From Girardinichthys multiradiatus (taxonomy: Eukaryota; Chordata; Actinopteri; Cyprinodontiformes; Goodeidae): DNA of 64,000 bases. Both the position numbers and the translations under genes were made by a program. The stretch's first letter is position 1. Every line of letters starts with the position of its first letter. Positions 1 to 23,100 of this stretch are shown one piece after another. Under the pieces are notes generated by a model that saw nothing but the letters and a program-made list of their open reading frames with translations, was not told the DNA's origin and ran no database searches. The stretch spans positions 37,346,174 through 37,410,173 of the forward strand of contig NC_061803.1 of the NCBI RefSeq assembly GCF_021462225.1, written 5' to 3'.

Positions 1-544
1 AAGTGGAGAATTGGGGCAAAGGAGGCAACTGAGGCGCTGTGCTTCTGCATCGAACAACAGAGGAAAACACAGCTTAAAGTGCTTAATTTAGAGTCCCGTT
101 CCAGAAGAAACAACGTACGTGTGTTTGGGTTGCCAGAAGGTCAGGAGGGGAACTCCACTACACAGTATATTGAAACGCTTTTGAGAAACCAGCTACAACT
201 ACCGGAGGACCTTGACCTTTTTTGCACATCGCACTCTGGCAAGTAAACCCCCGCCCGACTCACCACTGAGGGCTATTGTTGTCAACTTTTTGGAATTTTC
301 CACAAAAGAAAAGATCTTAAAAGAATTGTGGAAAAAAGGCAAGATCCAGGTGGGCTCCTCAAATATTCACTTCGACCACGATTATGCACCTGAGATAGTG
401 AAGAAGCACAGAGAATATAACGCTATCAAGAAAGGGCTCAAGGTAAAAGGCATACGTTTCAAACACCTTTTACCAACATACCGATTCAATGGGAATCAGG
501 AACTTGCACATATTCCAGCGTTCGGAAAACCTACAGCGAGCTGA
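1..544 (+). pseudogene. LINE ORF1 fragment (L1-type RNA-binding protein)
   Basis: Frame one reads through the motif RRNNVRVFGLPEG, typical of the RRM domain of L1 ORF1 proteins. Near position 210 the frame shifts to a 110-residue ORF (212-544) with AHRTLASKPPPD and FDHDYAPEIVKKHREY, the C-terminal domain of the same family. The family protein acts as a trimeric nucleic-acid chaperone on LINE RNA. The N-terminal coiled coil is cut off by the window edge. Confidence 0.75.
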
Positions 545-1041
545 AGAGACGTGGAATCCAGGTGGAGGAACCGTTCGACAGCTGACGGTGGTTCCGGAGT
601 GGAGTCATGTCTTCGGGAGCTACTGGGCTGGAAGTCGGCGAATAACAGCGGTGCTGCTGTGGCGCTTAGAGCGAAGAACAAACTGCATGATTTCCAGCGG
701 AGCATGGCCGAGTGAATTGGGCAGAACAACATGACATAACGCAGTATTATTTTGACCGGGCTCTGACTTACTATTTCGTGGGAGAGGACACTGTTTCTTT
801 TTTCTACGTTGGACTAAAAGGATGGACGTGTTTATTCCTAAAAGCGCTTCTACGGTCCTTTTCGGGCCCTCTCAGTTTGAGAGGTTTAACCCTCGACTTT
901 CCAGCGGGGTCACGAGTGAGAAGAGGGAGCTTCTTCTCACCTTGGAAATCAGTTTGATATTTTTTTGTTCTGTTACAGTTCGTGTTCTGGATTTAGGGGC
1001 CAAATCAGTCAAGGTATTTCTGTACATTACTGTCATATAAT

Positions 1042-2286
1042 TTAAAAATCGCTTCCTTGAATGTAAACGTATTGAGTAGTCCAGTGAAAAGAAAAAGGGT
1101 CTTAGCCAAATTGAAAAAAGACGGGATACAAATTGCTCTTTTACAAGAGACACATATGTCTAAACAAGAACATGACAAGTTTAAGTCATTTGGTTACTCA
1201 AATACGTTTTATAGCTCTTGTAGAAATAGTAGAAAGAGGGGGGTAGTCACCCTAATTTCTATTTCACTGAACTTTGAATTGATATCTGAGAAGGGAGACA
1301 AAGAGGGCAGATTTGTTATTATAAAGGGGAGAATTGATAATGTTGTTGTCACGATTGCTAATGTATATGTACCGCCAGAGAGTGACAGGACTTTCTTAAA
1401 AACGTTTTTTGACACCATTATCTCATTTAGTGAAGGAATTCTTGTTTGCGCTGGAGACTGGAATACAATCCCTAATTATGCTCTAGATACAACAAGCTAT
1501 AAGAAACAAAAAACTGGTAGGTCAAAAGATCTAAATATTCTGATCAGGGAGATGGGCCTGTTTGATGTCTGGAGGAGTCTCCATATTAAAGAAAGAGAAT
1601 TTACACATTACTCTCCTGCCCACAAGGTTCACTCCAGGATTGACCTGTTTCTGATGAGCACCATTGATAGATCTAAAGTGAAGAAATGCTTAATTGGAAC
1701 ATCTGATATTTCAGACCACAACATTATCTATCTATCCATCAGTTTGTCTAATAGACCTAAAACAACATTATGGTGCTTAAATATAGGTATCCTTAATAAT
1801 GAAACCACAACAAAGGCGATTAGAAAAGAAATAACGGAATGTATAACAGACAATAATAATGGGCAGGTAAATCCCACCTTGGTCTGGGACACAGTTAAGG
1901 CAGTAATGAGAGGGAGACTAATTTCTAGAACTGCTTATCTTAAAAAAATAAAAAGGTTAAAATATGATGAATTGGAGAAAACATTGAATAAACTAGAATT
2001 AAAACAGCAAATGACCAACAATGGAGAATTTTCAGAACAAATAACGAAAACTACAAACAATATAAATGATGTGATATTCAAGGAACTTGAGGAAAAACTA
2101 CGATTCTCCAAACAAACATTTTATGAATCAGGCCCAAAAGTTACACGAATCTTAGCTAGGCAACTTCGTAAACACCATTTGAAGCATTCGATTACCAGAA
2201 TTAGAGAATCCTCAACTGGTAACTTAACCTATGACATGGATAAAATACATAAGACCTTTGAAAATTACCAGGACCAGTTAACATAA
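1042..2286 (+). pseudogene. LINE ORF2 endonuclease domain
   Basis: An open stretch of about 410 codons encodes an exonuclease-endonuclease-phosphatase fold. Visible catalytic motifs are the early Asn (ASLNVN), the Glu in LLQETH, the Asp/Asn in AGDWN and the terminal SDH (TSDISDHN). In LINEs this domain nicks target DNA to prime reverse transcription. The natural start is upstream of the first in-frame codon seen; no convincing ATG is present. It is the best preserved part of this copy. Confidence 0.85.
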
Positions 2287-4514
2287 CTGCTATTGACAAT
2301 TATTTGGCAGCTTTGGACCTACCTTCACTTGGACTAATCCAAAACAAAGCTTTATCTGCTCCCATTACCCAGAAAGAATTAGATAGTTATTGGACATTTG
2401 AAAAGTAATAAGTGCCCAGGTGGTGATGGGTTTCCAAATGAATGGTACAAGATGTTCAGGAAGGAAATTCTCCTGTCCTGCTTGATTCTTTGAACTGGAC
2501 ATTGAGCAGAGCTGAGATCCCACCATCTTGGAGAGAGGCTGTAATATCTGTCCTCCCTAAAGAAGGGAAAAATGTTGAATACTGCGAATCCTATCGCCCA
2601 ATCTCAATTCTGAATGTCGATTATAAAATTTTTACATCAATAATTTCTCGGAGAATGGGGTGTTACTTGTCAGATCTAATACACGACGACCAGACGGGAT
2701 TCATCAGGGGCCGACAAACTCATGACAGGGATGTTGTCTGAGCCCGTCGCTTTTTGCAATATTCATTGAACCCTTGGCACAGGCCATTAGAGAAGATAAT
2801 GGGATAAAGGGTGTTAGTTTTGCAAATATAGAACACAAAATTAGCCTTTTCGCAGATGATGTAATCACATATCTCCAAAATCCAAATATAATGCTCCCCT
2901 GAGTTATGTCGGCTCTAACTGAGTTTGGTCAACTGTCGGGCTACAGTCTAAACATCGCAAAAACACAGGTTCTGACGATTAACTACTCCCCTAGTAAATT
3001 TATAAGAAAGACCTATGGACTTAGGTGGGATGCCAAAAAGCTAAAATACCTAGGAGTATTTATTTCCCGAGATTTGGATGAGTTATTTAGTTTGAACTTT
3101 GGTAATCTTACTAAAAACATACAAAAAGACTTGACAGCCTGGGCAAGGTTACTGTTGGATTTCACAGCTAGAATGGAAATGGTGAGGATGAATCTGCTTC
3201 CTCGATTTTTATATCTTTTCATGTCATTGCCTATTAGAATATCTAGCGCACAGTTTCATGCCTGGGACAGGTTGATCTCCAGATTTATTTGGTCTGGGAC
3301 CAGACCAAGGATAAAATTTGAAACACTCCAAATTAATTGGGACCAGGGGGGTCTGGCCCTTCCAAATTTGAGGGAGTACTATTACGCATCTCAGATGAGA
3401 TTCATGGTCTGCTGGTGCTCCTCGGAAATAGACTGGATGGAAACAGATTGAACTTATGCAGGGTGGGGTCCAACCCCAAACACGACTGGGAGGTAAAATA
3501 GTTACAGACAAAAATGGGGATGGTATAGTTGAAAACATGTTGTTAATCTGGAAAGAAGTGGTCGATAAGTACAGATTGGCAGATGTCACTGGATTCCTGA
3601 TGTGGCCCTCTTGTAACTCAAACTTTTGGCCAGGAGAATTAGATTCCACTTTTTTGGGCTGGAGAGATAGAGGACTTGTGGCTTTGTGCCAGTTTGTAGA
3701 AGGTAACACCTTTAAAACATTTGAGCAACTGAAAAGGGAATATAATCTTGAGAACAGAGATTTATTTAATTTTTAGGTAAGACATTTTTACAATACCAAA
3801 ATAAAAAAAGGTGTTCCTCCAGAAGGTAATACTATTGTGAACATTTTTACAAATGCTTATACTCACCTCCCGTGTAAAACTGTTTCCAAACTATATAAAG
3901 GGTTGCAGAAACATAATGGAAATAACACCTTGAATATTAAGTTTAAATGAGAAAGGGAATTGGGAGTAGAAATTACAGAGGGTGATTGGCTTTCAATGTG
4001 TGTGACACAACAGACATCTACCAGCTCTAAAAGATGGTGGGAATTCGGATGGAAGTGCTTAATTAGATATTTTATTACACCTCACCTTACTAGTAGACAT
4101 AAAGGAGAAGAACAGCAATGTTGGAGACAATGTGGCCATCAGAACGTAAATCACTCTCATGTATTTTGGTCCTGCACAAAGTTGGCAACTTACTGGGATG
4201 GAATCTGTCAGACTACTGGGATAATTTTGGGGTATATCATCCCCAGGGATCCCAGAGTTTTTCTGCTGGGGCTGATATCTGGAGAAGTGTTTCAAAAAGA
4301 AGATGAGTATCTTTTTAAAGTTCTATCAATTGCAAGCAAAAAGGCAATTACACGGTCTTGGCTAAAGAAGCTCTCTCCCCAGCTGGACCATTGGCGGGAA
4401 GTCGTGGAGGAGAATCGCTCTATGGAAAAACTGACATATCTTTTACATATAAAAGGACATTTTTATAACAAACGCTGGTCTAAATGGCTGACATACAAGA
4501 GCAAGGAAGCATAA
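2287..4514 (+). pseudogene. LINE ORF2 reverse transcriptase and C-terminal region, broken
   Basis: Fragments in several frames: 2442-2741 (CESYRPISILN, DDQTGFIRGRQ), 2742-2905 ([26 protein letters not shown]), 2906-3451, 3456-3776 and 3960-4514. The FADD box of the polymerase active site is present, but the segment between the RGRQ box and the LSPSLF box is missing, so the palm domain was deleted. The last fragment carries a Cys/His motif (CWRQCGHQNVNHSHVFWSC) typical of L1-superfamily ORF2 C-termini. Nonfunctional. Confidence 0.8.
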
Positions 4515-4650
4515 CTAGGTGTAACACCTTGTTTTTTTCTTTCTTTTATCTTTTCCTACATAACTAGGAATTAGTGCCCCAAGTTCTGTGTGTGTTGTAT
4601 GTCTCATTGTAATGAAAAATGTTAAATAAAGAGTATAAAAAACCCAAAAA

Positions 4651-6172
4651 AACACATCTACTATTTAAAAAACATACAGTAAATTTTTCTCCTTTGCTGT
4701 CTACAGCAATGAAATGTGTGGAAAGTTTCTCTGAGCCAAGCTTTCAAAAGAGAACCAGAGTCTGAAAGAGATTCATTAAAACTAATCCACTTGCTTAACT
4801 TATTGCTTGCTCACTTCTCTAAAGTTCCACCAAGCTTTGTTTTGTTTTGCCTTCATAAACCTGCGGTAAAGATGTGGTTCTAAAGTCCAAAGGAGCCCAG
4901 TGAGACATATTTAGAGGTCAGCACCAGGAGAGGATCCACTGGCTGGCCTGAGGCTGACCTTCAAAGCTAAGCAACAGCTGTGTGTCGAGATTTTCTTTGT
5001 ATGCTTCGCTAGCGATAGGAGTGTGAGAACTACGCCTGCTGAGGTCCACATTCGGTTCCCAAAGAGCATTGACACCATAACCTGATTTCAGATGAAAATA
5101 AGGAGTCTGCTTATCAGATATTTTTGCGCTGTAAGCAACCAGTGATCAGAGGAGATAAAGTGAAGGTGATGAACAAAAATACACAGTTTTTTACCATCTT
5201 CATCATGTAAATCCAGCTAACATCTAGAAAATGACTGAAAAACTGACTCTGCTGTTCTCTGTCTGGTTACTTACCTGTAGCTCAGGCCAAATTTCCTTCA
5301 GGTTCATCTTCTATCTGTTACCAGATCTGCTTATTGTTATTTTTCAGCAGCTGGGATAACAGTTGTATAGTTTACTGCGGTCACCTAAAATTAAATTTTC
5401 TCTCAATATTAAGCTTTTGGCACTCATTATCTCAGCCTTACTGTTCCTCTGCTTCCAGTTGCGCTTGTGTTGTCTCTCTCTCTCATTGGCATACCTGAAA
5501 CGCTCTGAAATGAGCCAAATCAACCCTTGTCTGGTACATGAAGAAGATTTATCTGGAACTGGAATTTGTCTGAGAAATCAGATTTAAACCAGCCCAGTGC
5601 TGTTCCCCTGATCCCTACAGCATGTTCCAGCCTTTTGTGATCGACTGGATCAAATGCAGCTCTGAGCCTATTAGGAACTGATTGGAACTATTTTCTTGGA
5701 TAAGAACAGAAGATTGAATGTAGATCTGTGATTTAGTCCATTATTTGGATGTTGATTGTTGTTGCTTTTCCCCCTACATCGTCTTCCTTTCTGGTGGACT
5801 TAAATAATAAATTGTCCAAGATTTATTTCATAAGGTAGACATGAGTCTTCTGAGTGACTGCTGCTTTACTGCCGTATGTATTTAAATGGGTTAATCTTGG
5901 ATTTCGAGGCCTGTTTTGGAGTTCAGGCTTCTGGTTGTCAGGTAGGTTTGTTTTTCATCCACCAGATAAAAAAAGGTATACCAACTCTGATTTGCTGGAG
6001 GACCCTCAACCTCCTAATGCTGGGTTAGGATATTCAGTAGACAAAAGATCAGCACATTGAATTGGAATGAAAATCCAGTCTCTGTTATAACCAACGCCAA
6101 CTGTTGTATCGTTATTTTCTGTATGAGCCAAAATAAAAATACCCACTCAGTCATGTTTTCTGCATGTTTCAG
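4651..6172. other. non-coding stretch between LINE and first fasn exon seen
   Basis: No exon, RNA gene or clear repeat was recognised. Short ORFs at 5363-5587 and 5854-6060 have no recognisable motifs and no good splice context. It ends in a branch/polypyrimidine tract and AG at 6171-6172, so at least its right part is fasn intron. Confidence 0.5.
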
Positions 6173-16994
<10,822 letters not shown>

Positions 16995-19897
16995 AAACAC
17001 CCTGTTCAACCACCAGTTCCACAACATTCCCCGAAGATCCCAACTCCATATTCTTACCCCTCATCTTGAGACAAAGCAGATCCCAAACTGAAGGTGTAGC
17101 AAATGATGAGTGGATAATAAATCAAGGAACAGTAATAATCTAACAGACTTCCCTACTTATATTTTATTGCTTTAAGTTTGTTCCGATACTTGTTGCTGTT
17201 CATCATTTTACTGTTACACATAAACAAGGTCAGGATCCATTTAATTCATGTTTGTTTCCACCTGAACCCCCCGAGATGGCCAAACACTGAGAAATTTATT
17301 TTGTGGGGGACAATTTTTGGACTAGGGACATTATCAGCAACACCCCCTCCCCCCACACGGCTTGTTTCCCTGCAGAGATATTTTTGTTCACTAGTTATTG
17401 TAATAAATATTTTTGGGTCATTATAACGTGGATATTGAGAAAGTCCCAAACTAATCTTGACAACCAGTGGATCAGCATTTATTTAGATGAGTATAACTGT
17501 ACAAAACATGATGTGCATGAATTGCTTTCCTTTTTATTAATGTTACATTCATTGTAATGAAATAGAAAAAAATTCTTATTGCTTGTAGATTCACAGGCCT
17601 GCAGTGAATCCAACAAACCTGGATGAGCGCCTCTACTTTTAATCAAGCAGCTCTGTGGTTCTGCTCTATTGGTTTTACTTTGTTCAGGTGGAACTTTGTG
17701 AGTTAGCTTACATTGTTATGATCTCACCTGTTTACCAATGTAAAGCACTTAAAACCTCCTGCATTCTAGTGTCTCCTTTTCTATGCTGACATGAAGTTCA
17801 ACTCAAGCAGTCTCTTTGATGCAACCAGTGACACTGTAACAAGCTAGTAATGAAATGCTGTGAATGATTAGATGGTGTTCTGTCTTAGGAAGTCCAGTTT
17901 AGTTTCCTGTCCTGAGATCTCAGTGGTCCATGAAGGGTCAGGAAATGCAGTAATGATGTTTTCTCCTAAATATATTTCCAATGTTTAAAAGAATAAATAA
18001 AAGCTTCTTAAAAAACAATTGATGTTTGTGCGGAAATCTTTACAGCAAATGAAAACTCCAAATATAAATAATATAGGACAGGGCTGCCTGGTTAGTGGCA
18101 AGTGCACTTATGAAGCCAGATCAGATTTAGACTGACGTTGAGTTTTGGTTTAGATCAGCTCTTTCTAGAACATTGTTGGTTCACCTCAGGTTTGCAGCTT
18201 GAATATTTTCATGGTTGATGGAAAACCTGCAGCCCATATTCAATTAACTTTGTAACTGATTTAAAAGGCTGCAAAGAAAATTAAGTCCAAACATTTTATA
18301 GTGTATTGGCATTAAATACTAGCTAATTTGTCTCATTTATTATTGGTGACAGTTTTTCCATTTCCTTAATAAGAACTACTTCTAAACTGTTCATAGCCTG
18401 AACTAGTTCTCATTCATTTATAAGTTATTTGAAATTAAAATTATGTGTGTGTCATGAGGTCATTCATAAATTAGCATATGGATTATTCTATTACCTGGCA
18501 TCAGTTTTAGTTTCTCTTGTCTCTCAAACTATGTTAATAGTAGCAGAATGTCTCAAACAGCTTCTCTCCTTACATTTTAATGGTTTCATCCACCAAAAAG
18601 ACAATTTTCACTGAATACCATCCATTCAGGCTGATCAGAATCTGGAAGATGCTGGACACCAAGGTCATAGTTCACAGTAAAGCCAGTTTAAAATCAATAT
18701 GGACCTTCAAGACAGAAGCACTTGATTAAAAATTTAACACCTTCATAAACAGCTAAAATTCACAGCTAACCAAAAAAAATTAGAAAGTTTGAAGCTAAAT
18801 GGCTGCGATAACACAAAGTATGTTTTTAAGCTAAGGATTTGGAACCACCTATAAAACACTGACGTGGGAGGACAGAGTGGAGAAACATCTAACCCTTTTG
18901 GCCAGAAGCTTGATGATGGTTGCAAAAGGTGTGTTGTTTGCCCAAATATTCATAAGGAGAAGGAATTATTTGAGACCATGTATAGTTTTGACCTGCACAG
19001 GGCCAAAACTATACATACATGCAAGTAATATGACCTTCATCCTCAGGATGGGCATACAGATCCTGTGATTACAGAGAAAAATTGTTTTTGCTATAAGGGA
19101 ACATTTTGAAGCTAATAAAAATCTGAATAAAAGATTAAAAAAGCAGTTGATCACTCTGCACAATCATCTGAAAATCAATATGAAGAGCTGAAGAGCAAGA
19201 TTAGTACCTAAACTTTTTGGAATGACTGATCAGATTGTGTTAGTGAACATGAATGTTGCTGCACCATGAATCAAAATAATAATTACTTTTTATTTCACTT
19301 TTACAAATGTATAGCAAGAAAGGTAAAATATGACATATGTTGAAATGGTACAGATCATTACTAATGTTTCTATGGAATAAAGAACCGTTTACTCCCGGGT
19401 GATTCTCCAGGTTTGCTCATTCTCTAAATTTTATTGTGGTTTTGTTCTGTGGAGAAACAGAAAACCAACCAGACAAAAAAAAAGCCAGACATAAAGGTTA
19501 GAATGTGGATTGCATTGGATCAGGTACTCTTCTTTTCACGGTGTATCACTGTAATGTTTTGGCAAAGCAGAAATATATCTGAAAATTTAATGAGCACACA
19601 ATGTGCAATAATATCAGGATATGATTATGTTAAACTAACCCAGAGAAGGTCCACAATGAAGTGTGAGCAAACGCTAGAAGCTAAATCCTTTACCAATTAA
19701 TAATTTTAACTGCATTTTCCTTTGTTTTAGGTTTTAGAAAATGTCTTTACCAGAAGCTTCTCCTTCCTTATCAACATCTCAGTGGGGGACGATTACCCAG
19801 AAAGCCAATCTCCAACCCTGACCTTTGAGGATCAGTTGAAGCAGCAGAAAACAGCAACAAATGATGCTTCTGTAAAGACCATTCAGCCAAACAAGTG
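16995..19897. other. fasn 3'UTR and intergenic DNA between convergent genes
   Basis: No coding exon recognised. Candidate poly(A) signals for fasn are AATAAA at 17116-17121 and an aataaataaa run near 17992. On the minus strand, reverse-complement AATAAA (tttatt) occurs near 19289 and 19425 and could end rab3gap1 transcripts. Scattered short ORFs have no motifs. Confidence 0.6.
17116..17121 (+). terminator. candidate fasn polyadenylation signal
   Basis: AATAAA 122 bases after the stop codon. A second candidate lies near 17992. Which is used cannot be told from sequence alone. Confidence 0.4.
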
Positions 19898-20100
19898 TTA
19901 AAAGAATGACGTGTCTGAAGAAAAGGCCCCTGCCAGTCTAAACTCATCCTTCATCAGCACGCAGAAGAGGCGCTGTGGCAAAACCTTGGAATATGGTGCT
20001 GGTCGAGGAACACATGTCCGCAGCAGGATCTCCCGGCCCGCAGGAGGAGGGAAGTCAGGGATTTTCCTGCTCTCAGCAGCTGGTTCCAAATCTTCATCCA
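19898..20100 (-). CDS. rab3gap1: rab3gap1 last coding exon
   Basis: Encodes [31 protein letters not shown] and the conserved end [16 protein letters not shown] with TAA at 19898-19900. The acceptor at 20101 is the best AG, but its phase (two leading bases) does not match the preceding exon found, which ends in phase 0. Confidence 0.9.
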
Positions 20101-23100
20101 CTGGTGATAAAAGAGCAGCCTGGAGGAACATAGCGGGTAAAATGTCTCAAACTGGGAATTAAGGGAAGATCTAGGTGGTAGTGGTACAACCCTGTTAGTA
20201 GAAAACAAGTCACTGGTAAAACAGTTCTTATTTATAATTTAGTTTGTTTTTAACCAAGGAATCCCGGAGTATCACCAAGAACTGGGTTTACATGCAGGGT
20301 TTGCAGATTATTTACTAATTCTTCAGTTGAGTTTCAGTAAATGCATGTTTGATTCAGCTAAAACTGGCGATCTCCTTAACAATCTGGAAAAACCTTCCTG
20401 TTGAAATCATAACTGCCTGGTGAAACAGCCAACTCCACAGTAGGATGGATGCCAGAGCTTCGTGGACTGGGTTTCCATTGCTGAGCACCTGCATTCAAAC
20501 CTTACGCCACCAAGTGCAATGCCAGAAGAGCTGAGGCTGTTCGAGATGCACACAGTAGGCCCACATAATATTAAACCCTACGGATTCAGAATGTGATGTT
20601 GCTTTAGTTCATGTATGAATGAAGGCAGATGAGCAAATATTTTTGTCACTATATTATAGATGGCCAGGATGTGTCGGGCTCGCTGGGGGCCACAGGGACT
20701 AAGCCGGGCTCTGGTGGGCATCCCCTCCCCTTGACCTCCCTGGGCCAGCTCACCAGGTGGGATGTTAACATGCCTTTCTTCCCTTGGTTCTTCCGACTAA
20801 CTCCGGCTACTGTGGCGGGCTGGTTCCTGCCCTTCATGTTGGGACCCTGGAGGGGTCTCTCCTGCTTGGCAGTGTTGCTGCTGGGGTTTTTTGGGGGTAC
20901 TGGGCCACTAAGGGGACCGGGCCCCAGGCTTGGCCTGCAAGGTGGGAGATGGCAGCTGGGTTGTGGGGGCTCGGTGCCCTATGTCTCTTTGGCCTGGGGG
21001 CTGCTTCCCCTGTACATAATTTTTTTAGATAGATATTTTTTCAGCATTAGTGGCCTTTATTTTTGACAGTAGGCAGACAGGAAAGAGGGGTACAGAGAGT
21101 TGTAGACATTCGGCAAATGTTGCTGGGTCCGGGACTAAAACCTGGGACGGCCGCCTCGAGGACTGTAGTCTCCGTATATGGTCGTGTGCTTAACCCCTAC
21201 ACCATCAGCGCTGCGCCCTCCCCTGTACATCATTGACAACCAGCCTCTGTGTGGAGGCTGCTCAGGGGCGTTGTGTCTGCCAAGCTGCCTGCCTGGGGCT
21301 GGAGCTTTCTGGAGTCATGTTCACCTGGTCCACCTGGGTGTTGAGTGTTGGAGGCCTTCTACTGTTCTCATCACTAACAGCTGTGTACCTCCAGGTGACA
21401 AACTCACTTACATACACACATTCAAAACACACACAAACACCCGCGCACTAAATAACCCAAAAGTTAATCATACAATTAGGATTCCATCTGCAGAAATATT
21501 TTTTGTAGAGGCAATCTGCCTTGGCACATGTAGGCAACTAGCTGCCCTATGTGGAATGCCTGAAATACCGAGACAGGACACGAGAGGAAAAAAAGGAACA
21601 CATTGGTAATGTTTATGTATACAAGTAGAGTTTCTACAATGGATGGAAGTCCCAACATGGTTGAAAGTAGAAACTTGTGTGTTTACCCGCTGAGCATTAA
21701 TAAACAGCCTGTGGATGATTCTGCCGATGCGAGCCTGTCCAGCTCCAATCACCACCACCTCAGGTTCTTCCAGCAGAGACGTAACAACCCTTCAATTAAA
21801 AAGAAGACATTAAATGCTGTTCTTCAAATCAAACTCCTCACACAGCTAAGTGTCAATTTTGGACCTGCAGAAGCTCCTTTTCAGATGCATGTTGAGATAA
21901 TTGATGAGGAAGGAAGAGACCACTTCATACATTTTGGCTGAAGTAACATTGCTCAGCTTACTTCTGTAGTTCAAGTGCAGCTTCGCCATTATTCTCTTCC
22001 TCATCAACAGCAAACTTGGCTTTGAGTGATCGAGCTTCGGTGATGACCCTCTCCATAGTGACCAACTGGTTAATAAAGTCCTGCATAGAGAAATGTCCGA
22101 CATGCATGCCGTCATAAGAGAAGCATGAAGAAGTCAAGAGGGCGCACATTATTCTATTATTATTTATTAACCAGGACAGTATAGCCTTTGCAAATTAGTC
22201 CAGTTATGAGGTTTTCTGGTGTGCGGAGGAGCTTATGTTTAGGCAGGGATGCTGCAGTTAGACTTTCTGCAGTTCCTCTAGGTGCAATCAGGACGTTCTT
22301 GATGGATTATGGGCATTCACTCTTGGGAAAGAGTTGTCTGGCCCTTCTTAGATTGATTGATAGCAAAAACTGTTATGTTATTTATTTATTCAGACCATCA
22401 GACCCACCCCAAAACAAAACTGTTTCATTACACAGAGTGAAATATTTCAAGCCTTTATTTCTTGTAATTTTGATGATTATAGATAATTAAAGACAATTCA
22501 GTGTCTGAAAAAATAGAATACTGTGAAAAAGTTAAATATTTGAAACTGTGTGTCAAACCCTAATTAGTTAATGAAGTCAAATCCCCTGCAAAACGTTTCC
22601 TGAGCCTCTAGATGGTCTCAGTCTGGGTCAGTAGGAGACACAGACATGGAGAAGACTACTGACTGGACAGATGTCCAGAGGACAGTCATGGACACCCTCC
22701 ACAAGTAGGGGAAGCCACAAAAGGTCATTGCTAAAGAAGCTGGTTGTTCACAGAGCGCTGTATCCAAGCATATTCATAGAAAGTTAAGTGGAAGGAAAAA
22801 CTGTGGGAGGAAAAGATGCACCAGCAACAGGGATAGTCACTTCACAAGGAGTGGACCGAGGCTGGAGTCAGCACATCCAAGAACCGCTATGCTCAGACAT
22901 GGGCTACACATGGGCTATAAATATTGCATTCCTCTTTTCAAGCCACCCCTGATGTAATATGTTGGGTTTTTTATTCTCTGGAAGCCAAAATCACAAGAAA
23001 TAAAGGCTTGAAATATTTGACTTTTTCTGTGATGAATCTATATAATATATGAGTTTTACTTTCTGACATGAGGGACTCAAAACATTGAACTTTTTCGCAA

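Larger units (their letters stand above)
1..4650 (+). mobile_element. L1/Tx1-like non-LTR retrotransposon, decayed, truncated by window edge
   Basis: Contains, in order, the end of an L1-type ORF1 RNA-binding protein, an apurinic-type endonuclease, a damaged reverse transcriptase and a cysteine/histidine C-terminal motif, followed by an A-rich tail near 4625-4660. This is the order of L1 superfamily elements, and the C-terminus resembles fish L1/Tx1-like copies. The 5' end is outside the window. Reading frames are broken by at least one frameshift in ORF1, an internal deletion in the reverse transcriptase and several stops, so the copy is dead. It lies upstream of the first fasn exon seen here and may sit in a fasn intron, but the preceding exon is not in the window. 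Confidence 0.85.

Noticed and set aside
19911..20162. + strand ORF at the rab3gap1 3' end
   Set aside because: Antisense to the last rab3gap1 exon, which matches the conserved family C-terminus.
20629..21066. 145-codon ORF in the GC-rich block
   Set aside because: Low-complexity Gly/Pro/Leu composition, no domain, and it runs into the SINE insertion.
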